The translations under genes and the position numbers were made by a program. Under the pieces are notes generated by a model that worked only from the letters and a program-made list of their open reading frames with translations, was not told the origin of the DNA and made no database searches. Shown here piece after piece: positions 10,918 to 22,080 of a stretch of DNA of 64,000 nucleotides (position 1 is the stretch's first letter; each line of letters begins with the position of its first letter). The stretch covers positions 123,648,133-123,712,132 of the forward strand of contig OW121853.1 of NCBI GenBank assembly GCA_933228895.1, written 5' to 3'. The DNA is from Platycnemis pennipes (lineage: Eukaryota > Arthropoda > Insecta > Odonata > Platycnemididae).

Positions 10918-11524
10918 ATTGGGGACCGTGCAATATTTTTCACAACTCTTTGAAATTGAAGTTAAAGAAGCTATTAGCGCTTGGCGAAAATTTAGCTGAA
11001 GAATTATAAGTCGTGGAACGAAGATATTTGCTCTTTAAAAATTGTACGTTATTGGCAGCTCAACAAAAGAAACGTCATCACATGACGTCACGGCACGGTA
11101 TCACCATGGGCGTTGTTTATCTGTTGTACGTGGAGGTAAGTTGTTTTAATGTTCTATCGATTGGCAATAAAATAATGAGGCCTTTCCATAATAAATTTGA
11201 AGAAAAATACGTTGAAAATCAGATATTTTATACGTGGCTATACGGCAGAGCATGGCTCTTGCAGTAAAATTTGCAGATTAATAATGTTACGAGGGACAGA
11301 GATTGCACCACGCCCACTTTTCCGAAAGGGTTAAACACATCAGTTTTTCGCCGCTTATACCTCGAGAAATAATTGACGGATCAAAAAACGGAAAAGTACG
11401 AGTCTTTTTTTATTTTACTAACTCTATCAGATTCGGAAATAAAAAAAATATGGTAAACGACCCCATTCCGTATGAAGTACATCATCTGTTACACAAGAAA
11501 CAAAGTTCATGCACATTCCCCAAT
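10918..11524 (+). mobile_element. Mosaic MITE built from families A, D and B
   Basis: The left part (10918-11150) matches MITE family A from its AATGGGG-type end onward. The middle (11152-11285) matches the internal part of the TTAA transposon at 21557-21697. The next part (11306-11464) is the right half of MITE family B, ending exactly at its GGTAAACGACCCCA terminus. The last part (11472-11524) is again family A, ending in the inverted AATGGGGAA terminus. The result is a ~600-bp unit with family A ends and borrowed interior. Confidence 0.65.
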
Positions 11525-11696
11525 GCAACTTTGGACCAACAATCTCCTTCCAATTTTGCGTTAGGCATGAGGCCAGATTAAGGTCAAAACCAGGAGGACA
11601 GATGATGTATTGCAGCGGTTGGAGCGATTTTGGCACTCGGGCGGTATGGTGGAGTAAAGAGGGTATAGCGCAAGTTCGAAGGAGATTGACTTAGAT

Positions 11697-11742
11697 CAGG
11701 GTTCGGCATTCTACGGCTCGAGAGCCACGTGTGGCTATGAAG
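11697..11742 (+). mobile_element. hAT-type transposon end (fragment)
   Basis: CAGGGTTCGGCATTCTACGG followed by CTCGAGAGCCACGTGTGGCT resembles the 5' terminus of hAT-superfamily elements of the 'CAG-GGTTC...GGCTCG..AGCCAC' type. No matching opposite end was found nearby, so this is an end fragment or a chance resemblance. Confidence 0.4.
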
Positions 11743-13294
11743 TAACATTGAGGATGAAAATAAAACGATCGTAGGTTCATGTATTGAAATATATGTTGCC
11801 ATAGATGAAGAACTTTCATAGTGCCATTTGGTTACGCCAACTTTCGCAGTGCTTTCCATTAAAAAAGGCAATGTTTAACGTGGATAAAACGATGTATAAT
11901 TAAACTTTCCTTATTAAAAATATATTATGCCCCATTTCGAGCCCAAATTTTCAATAAGATCATGAAATTATAAAGGTATAAGTACGAAAATATACAGCAA
12001 CACCCGAAAATTATTAGCATTTTAATTCGCATAGAACTGATCGACAGAGGGATAAAAAATAACGCACAAAATGTAGCTAAGTTCGCAAACATTCGTTGCC
12101 GACAAATCCTGCTAGATCATGTTTATTACTAATCTATTTCGAGAATTTTCATCGCAATTACGCCAGTTAGTTTTACCACCAAGAACGGAATTTTACAACC
12201 GTCCATTAAAGGTGATATGCAATTAAGAAGGCGGTCACGCATCCACAAAGGGTGCAGTTATTCCTGCATGCTCACCTTCACTCTCTTAACATGCGGGCAA
12301 CAATTCTTGTCTTGTTCAATCACCGCGACGCCGCCTTACCACTGTACGCCGATGATATCAACTCACCTGGAAAGAGAAGAAATTACATTAAAATAAAGAA
12401 ATCTCAAGAGCGATAGTAAAATTGGGTTGTGACACTTTGCCTTTGGGGAAGGATCGATTATGCGTACTTCTCACTGAAACTAAAAACTTCCTTCAACTTC
12501 CAAAATGAAAATATAATGTTAGATTAAGACTCGCAAACACAACAGGACCCCTAATGAGAGCCTTTTATTAAAGATGCAATGAAAGGTTTAATGAACAGTT
12601 AACACACGAAACTTGGATCGGAGATATGGACTTGAGGGAAAGAGGAAGAGAGAAGAAGAGTGATGCTGAGAAGTCGAATTCGAGATTTCAACATCACAAC
12701 CATACATAACTCAAACGTCACAACCCAAATATGGAATAAACGTCATAGGTAGATGTAGAATCCATGTTCCCTTAATGGCGAGACGGTCGTCACGGCAACG
12801 GAGTCGGATCATTTTGCGGATACATAATCGGTCGCCACACATCTGCTGGCGAGCAGGCGATCTCGGTGGACGACTGTCGCAACTCCGATTGTAGCAGACG
12901 ACGGCGGGTTGATCTTTTTCGCAGATACAAGGCGATATCACAAGGATTTTTATTTTCGGAATATAAGGTGGGAACGCATGTAATTCTAGCTAATGATCAA
13001 TCCTTTCATGTCTCCGGCGGTGAACGATGGATCGCGAATCGTTCTCCCTGGTGAGCCACAGCTCTCCATATGAGTCGAATTCCTTTCGACTCCACAGAGA
13101 TAGGAGACTTCTGAGAGGAGAATGGCGAAGGTAAGATCAAGACGAAGGACGAATCATTGCATATTGCGAATGGTAGGAGTGGTGAGAAAAAAACTTATGC
13201 TTAAATTCCCCATCAAGTGAATATAGACGTGATTGAATGGAATCCCCGCTGCATAACTAGGATTTGAATAATATGTACGATGAATTTGCTACTC
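11743..13294. other. No recognisable gene
   Basis: A mostly unique stretch. The part near 12710-13130 is GC-richer and has short overlapping frames on both strands without a recognisable product. No repeat in the rest of the window matches it by eye. Confidence 0.4.
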
Positions 13295-13540
13295 CTGATG
13301 ACGCTGAAATTTCTTTAATAGATTTAATCTGCACCTTAAACTACGCTCTGATAATGATTCCCACCCTAATTCTTTTATTAGTTATGAAACGCTACTAAAC
13401 CTATCGTAACACCTTTTAACGAACCTAGCTGCTCTACGCTGCACACTGTCTAGTTCACTGATGAAACCTAACTCATTAGGATCCCATACACTGGCCGCAT
13501 ACTTAAGGTGGGGCCTAACTAGTGAGCTACTGAGCACAAG
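13295..13540 (-). pseudogene. L2/CR1-like retrotransposon RT C-terminal fragment
   Basis: Translated on the minus strand, the piece gives LVRPHLKYAASVWDPNE, then ELDSVQRRAARFVKRCYDR. This is the conserved block downstream of the reverse transcriptase palm in CR1/L2-group non-LTR retrotransposons. The same block appears at 55852-56097 and 50396-50480. A stop follows shortly after, and both the RT palm and the 3' UTR are missing. It is a dead internal fragment. Confidence 0.7.
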
Positions 13541-14100
13541 TTATATATACCATTGTTAACAGAGAATTAGATAAAAAAACAGTTTTTGACTACAAGGTAG
13601 GAAATTTGTTAGGTTTGGGCCCATCAGAAAAATGCTACGACCAATAGTGCGTGAAATTCGCGCATTGCAATGATTGACGCAACAAAGTGCGTTCAGGTAG
13701 GCGGCCTACGCCAACGCCTCCCCGCGGGAGAAAGCCCGAACACACAACAACGGCCATATGCGCCCGGAAATGAGAAAAATGAATATTAATAACGGTATAC
13801 GCCCGACGATTGCACTATCTCACACACATACACAAACCTGGAAGGCGTGAAATCGGCACGTGCGTCAAGTCTTCCCAAACCAGAGCTCGCATTGCGTCAT
13901 CCGGACTGCTTTTGTGAAGTTGAACACGCTCAAATCACTCCGCTTATGAGTTCATCACGGTTGCGTCTACTTGGATCGCAAGAGGTCATCAGATCTCAAT
14001 TTTAAATTTTACTCACATTTAATGCTCTTTCGTCACCCTTTGCAACAGAAACACAACCCGAAATCTTATCTATTCACGAACGTCTACGAACTATTTACAG
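13541..14100. other. No recognisable feature
   Basis: Moderately GC-rich near 13680-13760; otherwise no repeat or coding signal that I can support. Confidence 0.4.
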
Positions 14101-14419
14101 CAGGGGGGTTGTGTTTGAAACAGGAGAAATGATCTCGAATAGGTAACCAAGGAGTCACGTGGTATAAACAAAAATGGCTCGCACATTTGATGTGTTAAAA
14201 CCAATGTTTACAACCTCATTCTTTGTTTAAACTTGTGTTTTATTTCACTTGTGGGATCTATAGTCGAGGGAGATGAGAAGAACTCACGTGAAAATTTTTT
14301 TTGATAATGTAACGAGCGATTCAGAAAATTAAAATTTGAAAATCATTCGTGTTTTTACCACGTGACTCCTTGGTTACGTATTCGAGATAATTCCGAAGGT
14401 TTCAAACACAACCACCCAG
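14101..14419 (+). mobile_element. MITE family C (~60-bp inverted ends), copy 1
   Basis: The ends are long inverted repeats: 14108-14170 and 14352-14413 pair over about 60 bases with few mismatches. Both include GTTGTGTTTGAAAC, TCTCGAATA and CACGTGGTA. The interior is ~180 bp. Homologous copies lie at 17872-18193 and 53491-53776. The small size, long TIRs and lack of coding sequence define a MITE. The superfamily cannot be assigned, since the target duplication is unclear. Confidence 0.75.
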
Positions 14420-14524
14420 GACTGATGAAAATAGCACTCACGACTGTCGTGAAAACAAAAAAAATCGCAAGCAAGGTAGATAATGTGATCGTAATATATG
14501 CATTAATATCGATCAATTCAGTTT

Positions 14525-14690
14525 TAATACACATACATCTATGCAATACCCTAAATGCCACCACGAGGGTGTATGGCAGGGGGTAAAGATCACCAAAGAT
14601 GCACTAATGATATGAAACTAGGCTACTGCATGAATGCATGTTAGATAATAGAGTCAGATGCAGCTAGATGGTTAGTATCTACATAGTGAT
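14525..14690 (-). mobile_element. L2-like retrotransposon 3' end
   Basis: The block has the family's 3'-terminal signature on the minus strand: an ACACCCTCGTGGTGG-like box preceded by GGTGATCTTTACCCCCTGCC and ending in an ATGTATGTG-type tail at 14525. The upstream 3' UTR runs to about 14690. No coding part is attached. Confidence 0.6.
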
Positions 14691-14904
14691 AAAAGTATTA
14701 TTGGTTGTAATGGCAATTATTTAAATATATTTATCTGAAGGCCTCAGTTTGATAGAGACACATCGACCTGGCGTCGTTAGGCATACTGTAATCAAACAGA
14801 AATATGCCTTCCTTCTCACCACCTTTGGTCCGTACGACCGAAATGGAAGCTGCTGTAATATCCGCTAAAATTACTCTGATTTATTGTTTCGGTAGTGGAT
14901 ATAG

Positions 14905-15110
14905 TTATTCACCATAATCATAAAATTAGAGAAATTGATTGTCGAATAGAGATTTTACAAAGGCCCTTCTTTCCTCGTACAATTAGGGATATGAATAGCA
15001 GTAAATATACCCATTAGTATAAATACATGTGTATCCATGGATGGCATAGGTAGTTGCATACTGGCATAAGGACTTGAAGCTAACCAAACTAACAGCATGT
15101 ATTTGGATGT
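14905..15110 (+). mobile_element. L2-like retrotransposon 3' UTR fragment
   Basis: This stretch is the reverse complement of the 3' UTR and last codons seen at 55500-55680 and 60545-60690. Shared words are AAATTAGAGAAATTGATTG, TCGTACAATTAGGGATATG and GCATAGGTAGTTGCATA. It is a 5'- and 3'-truncated piece in + orientation. Confidence 0.6.
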
Positions 15111-15486
15111 TTTTTTTACATGCTTTTCATTATTTTCCTTTTCCATAGATCCACAGTTCCATCCACGGGTCATTCCCATGGTTATAACTTATACTAAGAG
15201 TATAATATAATTCAATTGCTTTGAAAGACTATGCTTACTAATGTTAGGGACTCGGGTTCGAATCTCCAATACGGTAATTATTTTTCCTCTCCAAAATCTT
15301 AATATTTCAACGTGTGGACTTTCATAATTATAAATGAAGGGTCGCTCATGGGACATGAAGCGTTTTAATGTGATTTAATCCCAATACATGGGAAACACAT
15401 TCAAGGAGACCTGTTCAAAACGAAGTTTTTTATGTGCCTTTTGTCTGGTCATATTTCTCTGAAATACAAAGCACTTCGCGTATGAT
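15111..15486. other. No gene; possible tRNA-like box
   Basis: A B-box-like GGGTTCGAATCTCC sits at about 15256-15269 without a convincing A box. Otherwise the DNA is AT-rich and featureless. Confidence 0.3.
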
Positions 15487-15648
15487 TACTTTTTAGCCCT
15501 AGCAAATTAGATGTTTATTTGTCATCAACTTATCTTAGACATTTTTAAATATAACATATTTATAACATATAACATAAAGTGCAAACATTTACATTTACCA
15601 TATAATAGTGTAGTTTAATTATCATCTAATTTGCTATGGCTAAAAGGT
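15487..15648. mobile_element. Short MITE with 27-bp inverted ends
   Basis: Bases 15487-15513 and 15622-15648 are inverted copies of each other with two mismatches; both contain TAGC-ATAGCAAATTAGATG. The ~110-bp AT-rich interior has no coding potential. This is a classic small MITE in a single copy. I could not see a clear target duplication. Confidence 0.6.
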
Positions 15649-17004
15649 AAAAAAATGAATAAAAAATTTTTTCAAGCATGCTTTCCTAAAATAATTAAAA
15701 TCTAAGAAAAAGAAATATCTTCAAATCGCACTAAAAAATAAAAAATATTTTCTCGTGTGAATTAAAATTCAGCCTAGTACTGGAAATAATCAAATGAAAT
15801 TCAAGGAAAGGATCCTTACAATGAATTATTTATGAATATTAATAGGAAGTAATTTTGGTTTGAACAATATAACATATTTAAAGTTGTCTATTTTAAAGGC
15901 CACAACGAAATACATGTGGCGTGACCTCATTTATATTTCACACCTTAACTTTAGTTCATTTAAAGCTTTTCTATATATTATATAAGTTATACATTGAAGC
16001 GCTCAATTAATATCTTTATATTTAATACATTTATATTGATATCGGATATGTAAGAGCACCCCATGCTTTTCGTTGCGGCACTTGGGAGTCAGCTCGCTAC
16101 CCGGTAGGCAGTCTGCGTTCGTGGCAACGGCTCACAAGTATTTAAAAAAAAAAGAAAAGACAAACGCCACAGAGAGAACGAGACCATGGATAAAAAAATG
16201 CGAACAAATGAAAAACGAACGAAGAGCTTTTGCCCCGTACGTAACACACGTAAACTCCGGCCGTAAAACGGCGCGGAACAATGCAGTCGGTCGGCGGGGC
16301 AACCGTGGCCATTTGCCTCGCCGCATTGTTGGAAGGGGTGCAAGGGGGTGGGGTGAGGGGGACAGGGAATGCTACACGCGGATGAATCCTTTATGAGGGA
16401 TAGAGAAGGAAAGGGAGGAATTGCAACGTACAGCGCAGGGTGGGAATTACTCCGCAGTCCGCCGTAAACCTTATCTTTCCGCTAAGCTCACCCTCGGCTG
16501 TAAACGTCAACTGCTGACGACCAATGCTTGAAACCATTATTTCAAAAATGTACAAAGAAGAAAGTCATTACTGCCTTGCCACTTGTAATGGCAGCGGCAG
16601 AATAATAAGGTAAATTATGGGACCAAGATGAAGTTTCGCTCTAGATTTCGAAGTTACACAGATTGCAGGGAAACAGACTTTGTAAAAATGTTTAACATCG
16701 TTAAAAAATTGATATATAAGAATTAGGATGAAAATCACAATGGGATCGTAGGACTATTGGTACAAAACACAACTTAAAACAGACAGCTTTTCTGAAGGTG
16801 TTAAAGAGCTCAGGCTAATAGTAATTAAGGTGTTATAAAGATACAAGTTACTGAGATAGAAGGCAAGAGAGAATTTACACTCTTTCATCAAGCAACATAG
16901 GACGATCTTATATATAAAAATGAATGTTTGTCTTTTTGTTTGTACGTCTCTTATGCGCTTCAATACCATTCATCAGATTACGATGAAGCTTTGGTGGGTT
17001 TTTG
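15649..17004. other. No recognisable gene
   Basis: AT-rich up to 16050, then a GC-rich block (16070-16500) with overlapping frames on both strands (e.g. 16073-16396 +) that have no recognisable product. The GC block could be a host promoter/CpG-type island, but no exon can be tied to it. Confidence 0.35.
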
Positions 17005-17605
17005 TGCGTGCACCCGCGAAGATTTCTGAATCACTAAATCCCCCTAAAAGGCCCATGTTCGATTCCGGGCGGCAATTTTGTGTTTGCATCGAGGTTAAAA
17101 TTGAGTTTTTCAATTTATGAAAATGCAAGACTTTTTTATTCCGTTCATTAAAATAACTAAATGTTGATCGATTCTTTTAATCTTTCTGTATTTAGCGGGC
17201 AAAGGTTTAAAATTTCTTATTCTATCAACCGATTTACGCGTTGTAATATACGCTCCTCTAAAATGTGTAATTTGTGTCGACATTTATTGGTTTTTTCGGT
17301 TCTTTTCCAAGCGTTGCTAAGGCCATTGCCATTGTCACCTCACTACCATGAAAACATGGACAAAACATGGACACCAAATGAAAACATAGACGAAGTTTGG
17401 ATTTGCCCTTAACAATAAATGTTAACATTTCATAAAACTATGTGCACATTTCATTTGTCTCACCTCCATTGAATTTCCATTCCAGCTAAACGTATGAAAC
17501 TTACGATGAAAATTTAGTGAGATATGCGCGCACCCACTAAGGTTTCTGAATTATTAAATCCATTGCACAATAGGTAGAGCGCGAGTCGTTTCAGCAAATT
17601 AGTGT
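17005..17605 (+). repeat. Diverged direct repeat with tRNA-like box
   Basis: 17005-17050 and 17525-17565 share GCGCACCC.C.AAG.TTTCTGAAT..TAAATCC in direct orientation, ~520 bp apart. The first is followed by a T-arm-like GTTCGATTCCGGGCGGC (17058-17075). This suggests an old SINE or flanking duplication. The interval between holds no recognisable gene. Confidence 0.35.
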
Positions 17606-17871
17606 TTGGACGCGATCTTCTCAAGCAAGCAACGAGACAGATCGTTGACGAGTTGCTTAATCCCGTGCATTGGAATCATATCAGTGAGACATAAGAGACA
17701 CATTTTTCGTTTTTTTGTACACGTAAATGTGTCTGCTTTGTTTATGTGTGCATACTTAGAAAGAAAAAGAGGCATTGCAACGCATACCGCGCACGGCTAG
17801 TAATACGAGATAAAATTGAAATTACTGGGAAAATTTGGGGCCATTATCACAGTAGTTTTTGTTACCTGAGA

Positions 17872-18193
17872 CTTGGGATTGTGTTTGAAACCGTCGGGAT
17901 TATCTCGAATTGGTAATCAAGTAGTTACGTGATATAAGCACGATACATGGTTGGCACATTTTGTGTGTTAAAACCGTGGATTAAACCCTCATTCCATGTT
18001 TACGCTTGTGTTTTATCTCATCTGGGGGCTCTACAGTCGAGACAGATCAGATAAACGCAAGTGAAAACAGTGAACGAATTTATAACGAGCGATACAGACA
18101 CACAAAATTTGCGAACCATTCGAGTTTGTACCGCGTGAATCCTTGGTTACCTATTCGAAATAATCCCGACGGTTTTAAACACACCCCTCTTGG
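17872..18193 (+). mobile_element. MITE family C, copy 2
   Basis: Same structure as the copy at 14101: inverted ends with TTGTGTTTGAAACC and TCTCGAATTGGTAA on the left (17879-17930), and their complements on the right (18120-18182). The interior is similar in length. This copy has diverged more than the first, and the CACGTG core of the left end has become TACGTGA. Confidence 0.7.
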
Positions 18194-18240
18194 GCTTTAA
18201 GGAAAACCGGATTACGAGTAAATACAGGGATCTTTAGAAA

Positions 18241-18502
18241 TGTGGACGGTGAAGGGGAATGGAGAAAGTGGATGGACGTAAAGGTAGACGAAAAGAAGTC
18301 CGACTTGGCTGCTGTGAGAAAAAGATTACAGGCAGAAATGAGGAGAAGAGAGAGTAGGTGGACGGAGAAGGTAAGAAAGCTGAAAGTCGTTATCGAGAGT
18401 AGAATTCTGGGTAGGCATCGTCTAAGCCCTCAATTGATAATATTAAAAGCATTATTGTTTTTAAACTTGAAAACCAAAGTTAACTTAAAACCCAAACCTT
18501 AA
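18241..18502 (+). other. Charged coiled-coil-like open frame, possibly ORF1 remnant
   Basis: An 86-codon frame begins next to a MITE. Its first ~55 residues are rich in Lys/Arg/Glu with regularly spaced hydrophobics (RKWMDVKVDEKK, EMRRRESRWTEKV), as in the coiled-coil part of non-LTR retrotransposon ORF1 proteins. No zinc knuckle or RRM follows, and after residue ~58 the composition becomes ordinary AT-rich noise. It could equally be a chance frame. I assign no function. Confidence 0.2.
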
Positions 18503-19047
18503 AAACATTGGAATGCCTATTATCGTAATCGGTACATTTTAATTGAAAAATGGCAGACATAAAAATAGATATTGATTCTTAATTATCTAAAGGCTATAAG
18601 AAAATTTATATATTTTTTCGTATGCATTCTTTTATCAAAAATAACGATTGTACGTATCTGTGAAGGTGAAATTCCACGAGTCAAATGTATACGTTTATTT
18701 CCGGATAGAAGCCAAAGTAAATACTTTATCAATCCAAAGGGGATGTGTTGTACTCGATGGACTAACCTAAAGGTGGCGTCTGCCAATTTAAGGCTAATAG
18801 CACATATGTGGATATTGAAATTAATAAAGTTTAAGTTACACTGTAATGGGTAGCTTAAAGTGTTTACAACTTCTATATTATGGTTAATTTAATAACCGTT
18901 CCTAGTCATCTGAGTTGTAGGATAACTGGTCATACGATTTAAACAGCAAATAGTTAATAGGTTTAATATAATTTATTTTATTATGCTCACAGTGTTTCAT
19001 CCCCCTTTGAAAATCAACTGGAAACTTCCACTGGTGTAAATATATCA
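18503..19047. other. No recognisable feature
   Basis: AT-rich DNA. The two opposed short frames at 18572-18853 and 18583-18786 show nothing recognisable. Confidence 0.4.
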
Positions 19048-19481
19048 GGCACGTAGCCAGAAATTTGCTTCGGAGGGGGCAAAGTCTAGCGTTGCGTAAC
19101 TTCAAACAAATCAGCATTGCCCTTTCGGTGCCGACATGTTACAAATTTCTTCCCTTAACTTTCAGTGCTTGGTATTTACTTTCACAGTGCTCATTCCTGT
19201 CTCTTTTCACTGGTTAAGTTCACTGCTTACCTTGTTATGAAGCAGTTAATTTGACCGGGCTCAGAACAGAAGTTGAACGCATACGTACACATCAGATTGA
19301 AAAGAACAATTATTAACCACACACATGCATCAAACTAGTGATCGCATTTCTATATTTTTAACACGAACTATACGCAGAGTCATCCGGATTATCGTGGCCA
19401 GGTAAAATCAGAACCACAAAATTATTGGAAAACATTTCGGGGGGGCTGAAGCACCAGAAGCCACCCCGGGCTACGTGGCAG
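19048..19481 (-). mobile_element. MITE-like repeat with 'AGCCAG' ends, copy 2
   Basis: Inverted relative to 1078-1881. The G-rich end with the CCCCCC tract is at 19440-19481 and the opposite CACGTAGCCAGAA end is at 19050-19063. This copy is ~430 bp against ~800 bp, lacking most of the right half of copy 1, so it is an internal-deletion form or copy 1 carries insertions. Confidence 0.5.
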
Positions 19482-21492
19482 AAATATGTATATTAATTGC
19501 TTAATACATTGAACCGAAGATATTATTTCCGTCATATTATCATAAAAAAACACGACTTCAATTTACTTCACAATAATAGGCTAATATCAGTTCAGCTTTT
19601 TTTCTCAAGCATCCAGAGCATAAGTTTGAGTCAATTAAATATTATCGCCAAGACGAAAAATTGCCATTATCTCCATCGCAAGGCGGTAGCAACTCAGTTC
19701 CAACCGGTTTGATAAGAGAAGAGAGGACAACCACTGACGCGTCACTAAAACAAATGAATGTGGGCGGGCGATTTGGGCTCCCTTCGGCCCTTACTTCGTA
19801 AACACCCTCCACCCTATTTGGCACGCCCCTCTAAAGGGGGTTGGGCCCGCTTAGTAGCTGGGGATGGGGGCAGCGATACGTCAAGTATGAAGTCCTTGGC
19901 AGAGAATTCGAGAGGCGAAGAAAGACACCGCCCATAGTTTGTTTAATGGAATAACTAGGATAGGAATTACTATCAGAACTTGTTAAAATTTAGGTTTAAA
20001 CATTTGAGTAAATTCAAAGCTGATTTGTTAACAGATGACGTTAGATATACATTAAGAACCGATGCGTATTATGCTAGTTTTGATCAGATTAATACGATTA
20101 GAGGAGATGACTAGCTGCCCTGCTGCTTGCTTTGCAGGCACTTTTCATAAGCACTTCGTATGCAGAAAGAAGGAAATGGCAATTTTATAAATAGAAAAAT
20201 GCGTCCCACTCTAATCACCCTATATGTTTCTGTACTTTTTTCTACACAATATTTTCTCAAAAATCAAGTTTTTGCATTTTTCTCAGCACCACAAACTGCT
20301 AAAAATCCAAAACTACCACCAAATCATACAGACAGAGAATCCACACTCAACGCACCAAACCTCACTCTTTTAGCTCAAAATTTGGGAGAGAGCAAAACAA
20401 AACGGATACAGAATGGCTGACTGACACGCTACAAAATTAATATACATTCGAATTAATCTGCTGATTTAACAACAAACATTAATACATAATAAACCTTTAA
20501 TAGCCTTCTTTCAACTATTAGAAAAGTACTTCAAAACGCCCAGCTTTGATATTCACATTTCATACACAAGATCGGGGCCGGTAGGCAAAAATTCTTTTAT
20601 TTCACTATCTGCAAATCGAAAACGCCAATGAATATTTTCGTACTTACAAAATTGATTGATGAAACTAATTCCATTTTCGTCAACTGCTGCAAAGTAAATG
20701 GGAATCATGTCAAGGGAAGATGACAACCGAGTATAAGATGTGTGGTGCAAGAAGTCAAGGAGAAGAATTATATGCGTATGAACAGATCAGTCAATAAAAT
20801 AGTTAAGTGAAGAGCAGCGTCAATCGAATGAAATCTATTTTAGGATTGATATCTTTTCTTGGCGTGAGGTTTAATCACCAGGTTCTACACATCAGCCTCT
20901 ACATGATTTCAATTCAAACATATTGTTATAATTTGTGGTTTCCTGAACCCCCTTTTTATGTAGTCGTCTAGGCCTACTCATTGCATCTACACAGCTATAT
21001 TGCATTCTTGGATACCGTTTTATTTTCCCCTCTGTCTGTTGGGCAAGCTTTGCGCCTAAATTCAAGCACGAAGACATTCACCAAAAATTAGCGAAAAAAA
21101 TTAACTCAAGTTAGTTTCGTATTAGTTAATGTGTACTTTTTACGATTTAATGCTAAAAGTTAACTCTTCTCAAAATCAACGATTAAGTTAAATGGTTAAC
21201 TAAATTGCTAACAATTAACTTTGATCGTTTTTCTCTTAATCGTTAATCCCAATTATACATATCTCAAAAGCCATAAGTCTATTTTCATCTTCATCATCTT
21301 TAGAGAAAAGAATGGCTTTCCTTCCATGGCCAATGAAAAATGGCTTTCTCTAATGCCAAATGAATCCGGAAATACATACGGATTAAAGGTGAACAAGGAA
21401 TAAAATGGAGGGAATGAACTAAGAAATAAATCTGGTCGAACTTCTTCCCGGTTTGGCGTCGGAACCCCGAGTGAGAGAATGAACGGAATAAA
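19482..21492. other. No recognisable gene
   Basis: Two kilobases of mostly unique AT-rich sequence with scattered short frames and no recognisable product. 19790-19880 is locally GC-rich. 21130-21235 shows repeated 'GTTAACT' words that may be a degenerate tandem repeat. Confidence 0.4.
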
Positions 21493-21826
21493 GGAGGCTC
21501 CACCGAATTATGAAATGCATGTCATTTTCGTGAAAATTCCAGAACACACAATATTTTGGCCCTTCTATCGATTGGCAATAAAATAATGAGCCCTTTCCAT
21601 CATATATTTGAAGGAAAAAGACGTTGAAAATCAGATATTTTATACGTGGTTACACGGCAGAGCATGGCTCCTGCTGTAAATTTGCAGATTAATAATGTAA
21701 AGAGAAATGTCGTTTTGATGAAAAACTAATTGGGAAGTTGTATTCTAGACCTCTTTCTTATAAATAATATTGATGGTTTTTCAGGAGTTTAGGTCTTTCG
21801 TTAAAAATGAAAATTATTCAACTTTT

Positions 21827-21865
21827 GCCGACGTTTCGGAAAATATATTTTTCCTTCTTCAGGGC
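21827..21865 (-). ncRNA. Hammerhead-ribozyme-like motif, downstream copy
   Basis: On the minus strand the order is GCC (stem I), CTGAAGA (core, 21856-21862), A, GGAAAA-ATATA-TTTTCC (stem II with 5-nt loop), GAAAC, then GTC (cleavage triplet, 21830-21832) and GGC closing stem I. All invariant core positions are present. Stem III is minimal: ACGT is self-complementary, so it would pair between two RNA copies. Such minimal hammerheads are known in Penelope-like elements. The predicted cut follows the C opposite 21830. Activity is not shown. Confidence 0.7.
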
Positions 21866-22080
21866 TATAAATGGGATGAGCCACCAAAAACATAACAATA
21901 ATAATATAACATGATCCAAAAGAATATTTACAGTGCCAAAAAATGCTTAACAATATAATTTTTAACAAATTTTAACTTCAAAATATTACATGGAATAAAA
22001 TTTTACATACCTTAAGTTTAACAATCGAAATTTGTTTACAAAATTGGTTGTTAAGGTTATATGTTTATATGGTATAATTT

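Noticed and set aside
18241..18502. Host gene exon coding a coiled coil
   Set aside because: No splice-site pair or conserved domain; a retroelement ORF1 scrap or chance frame is more likely.
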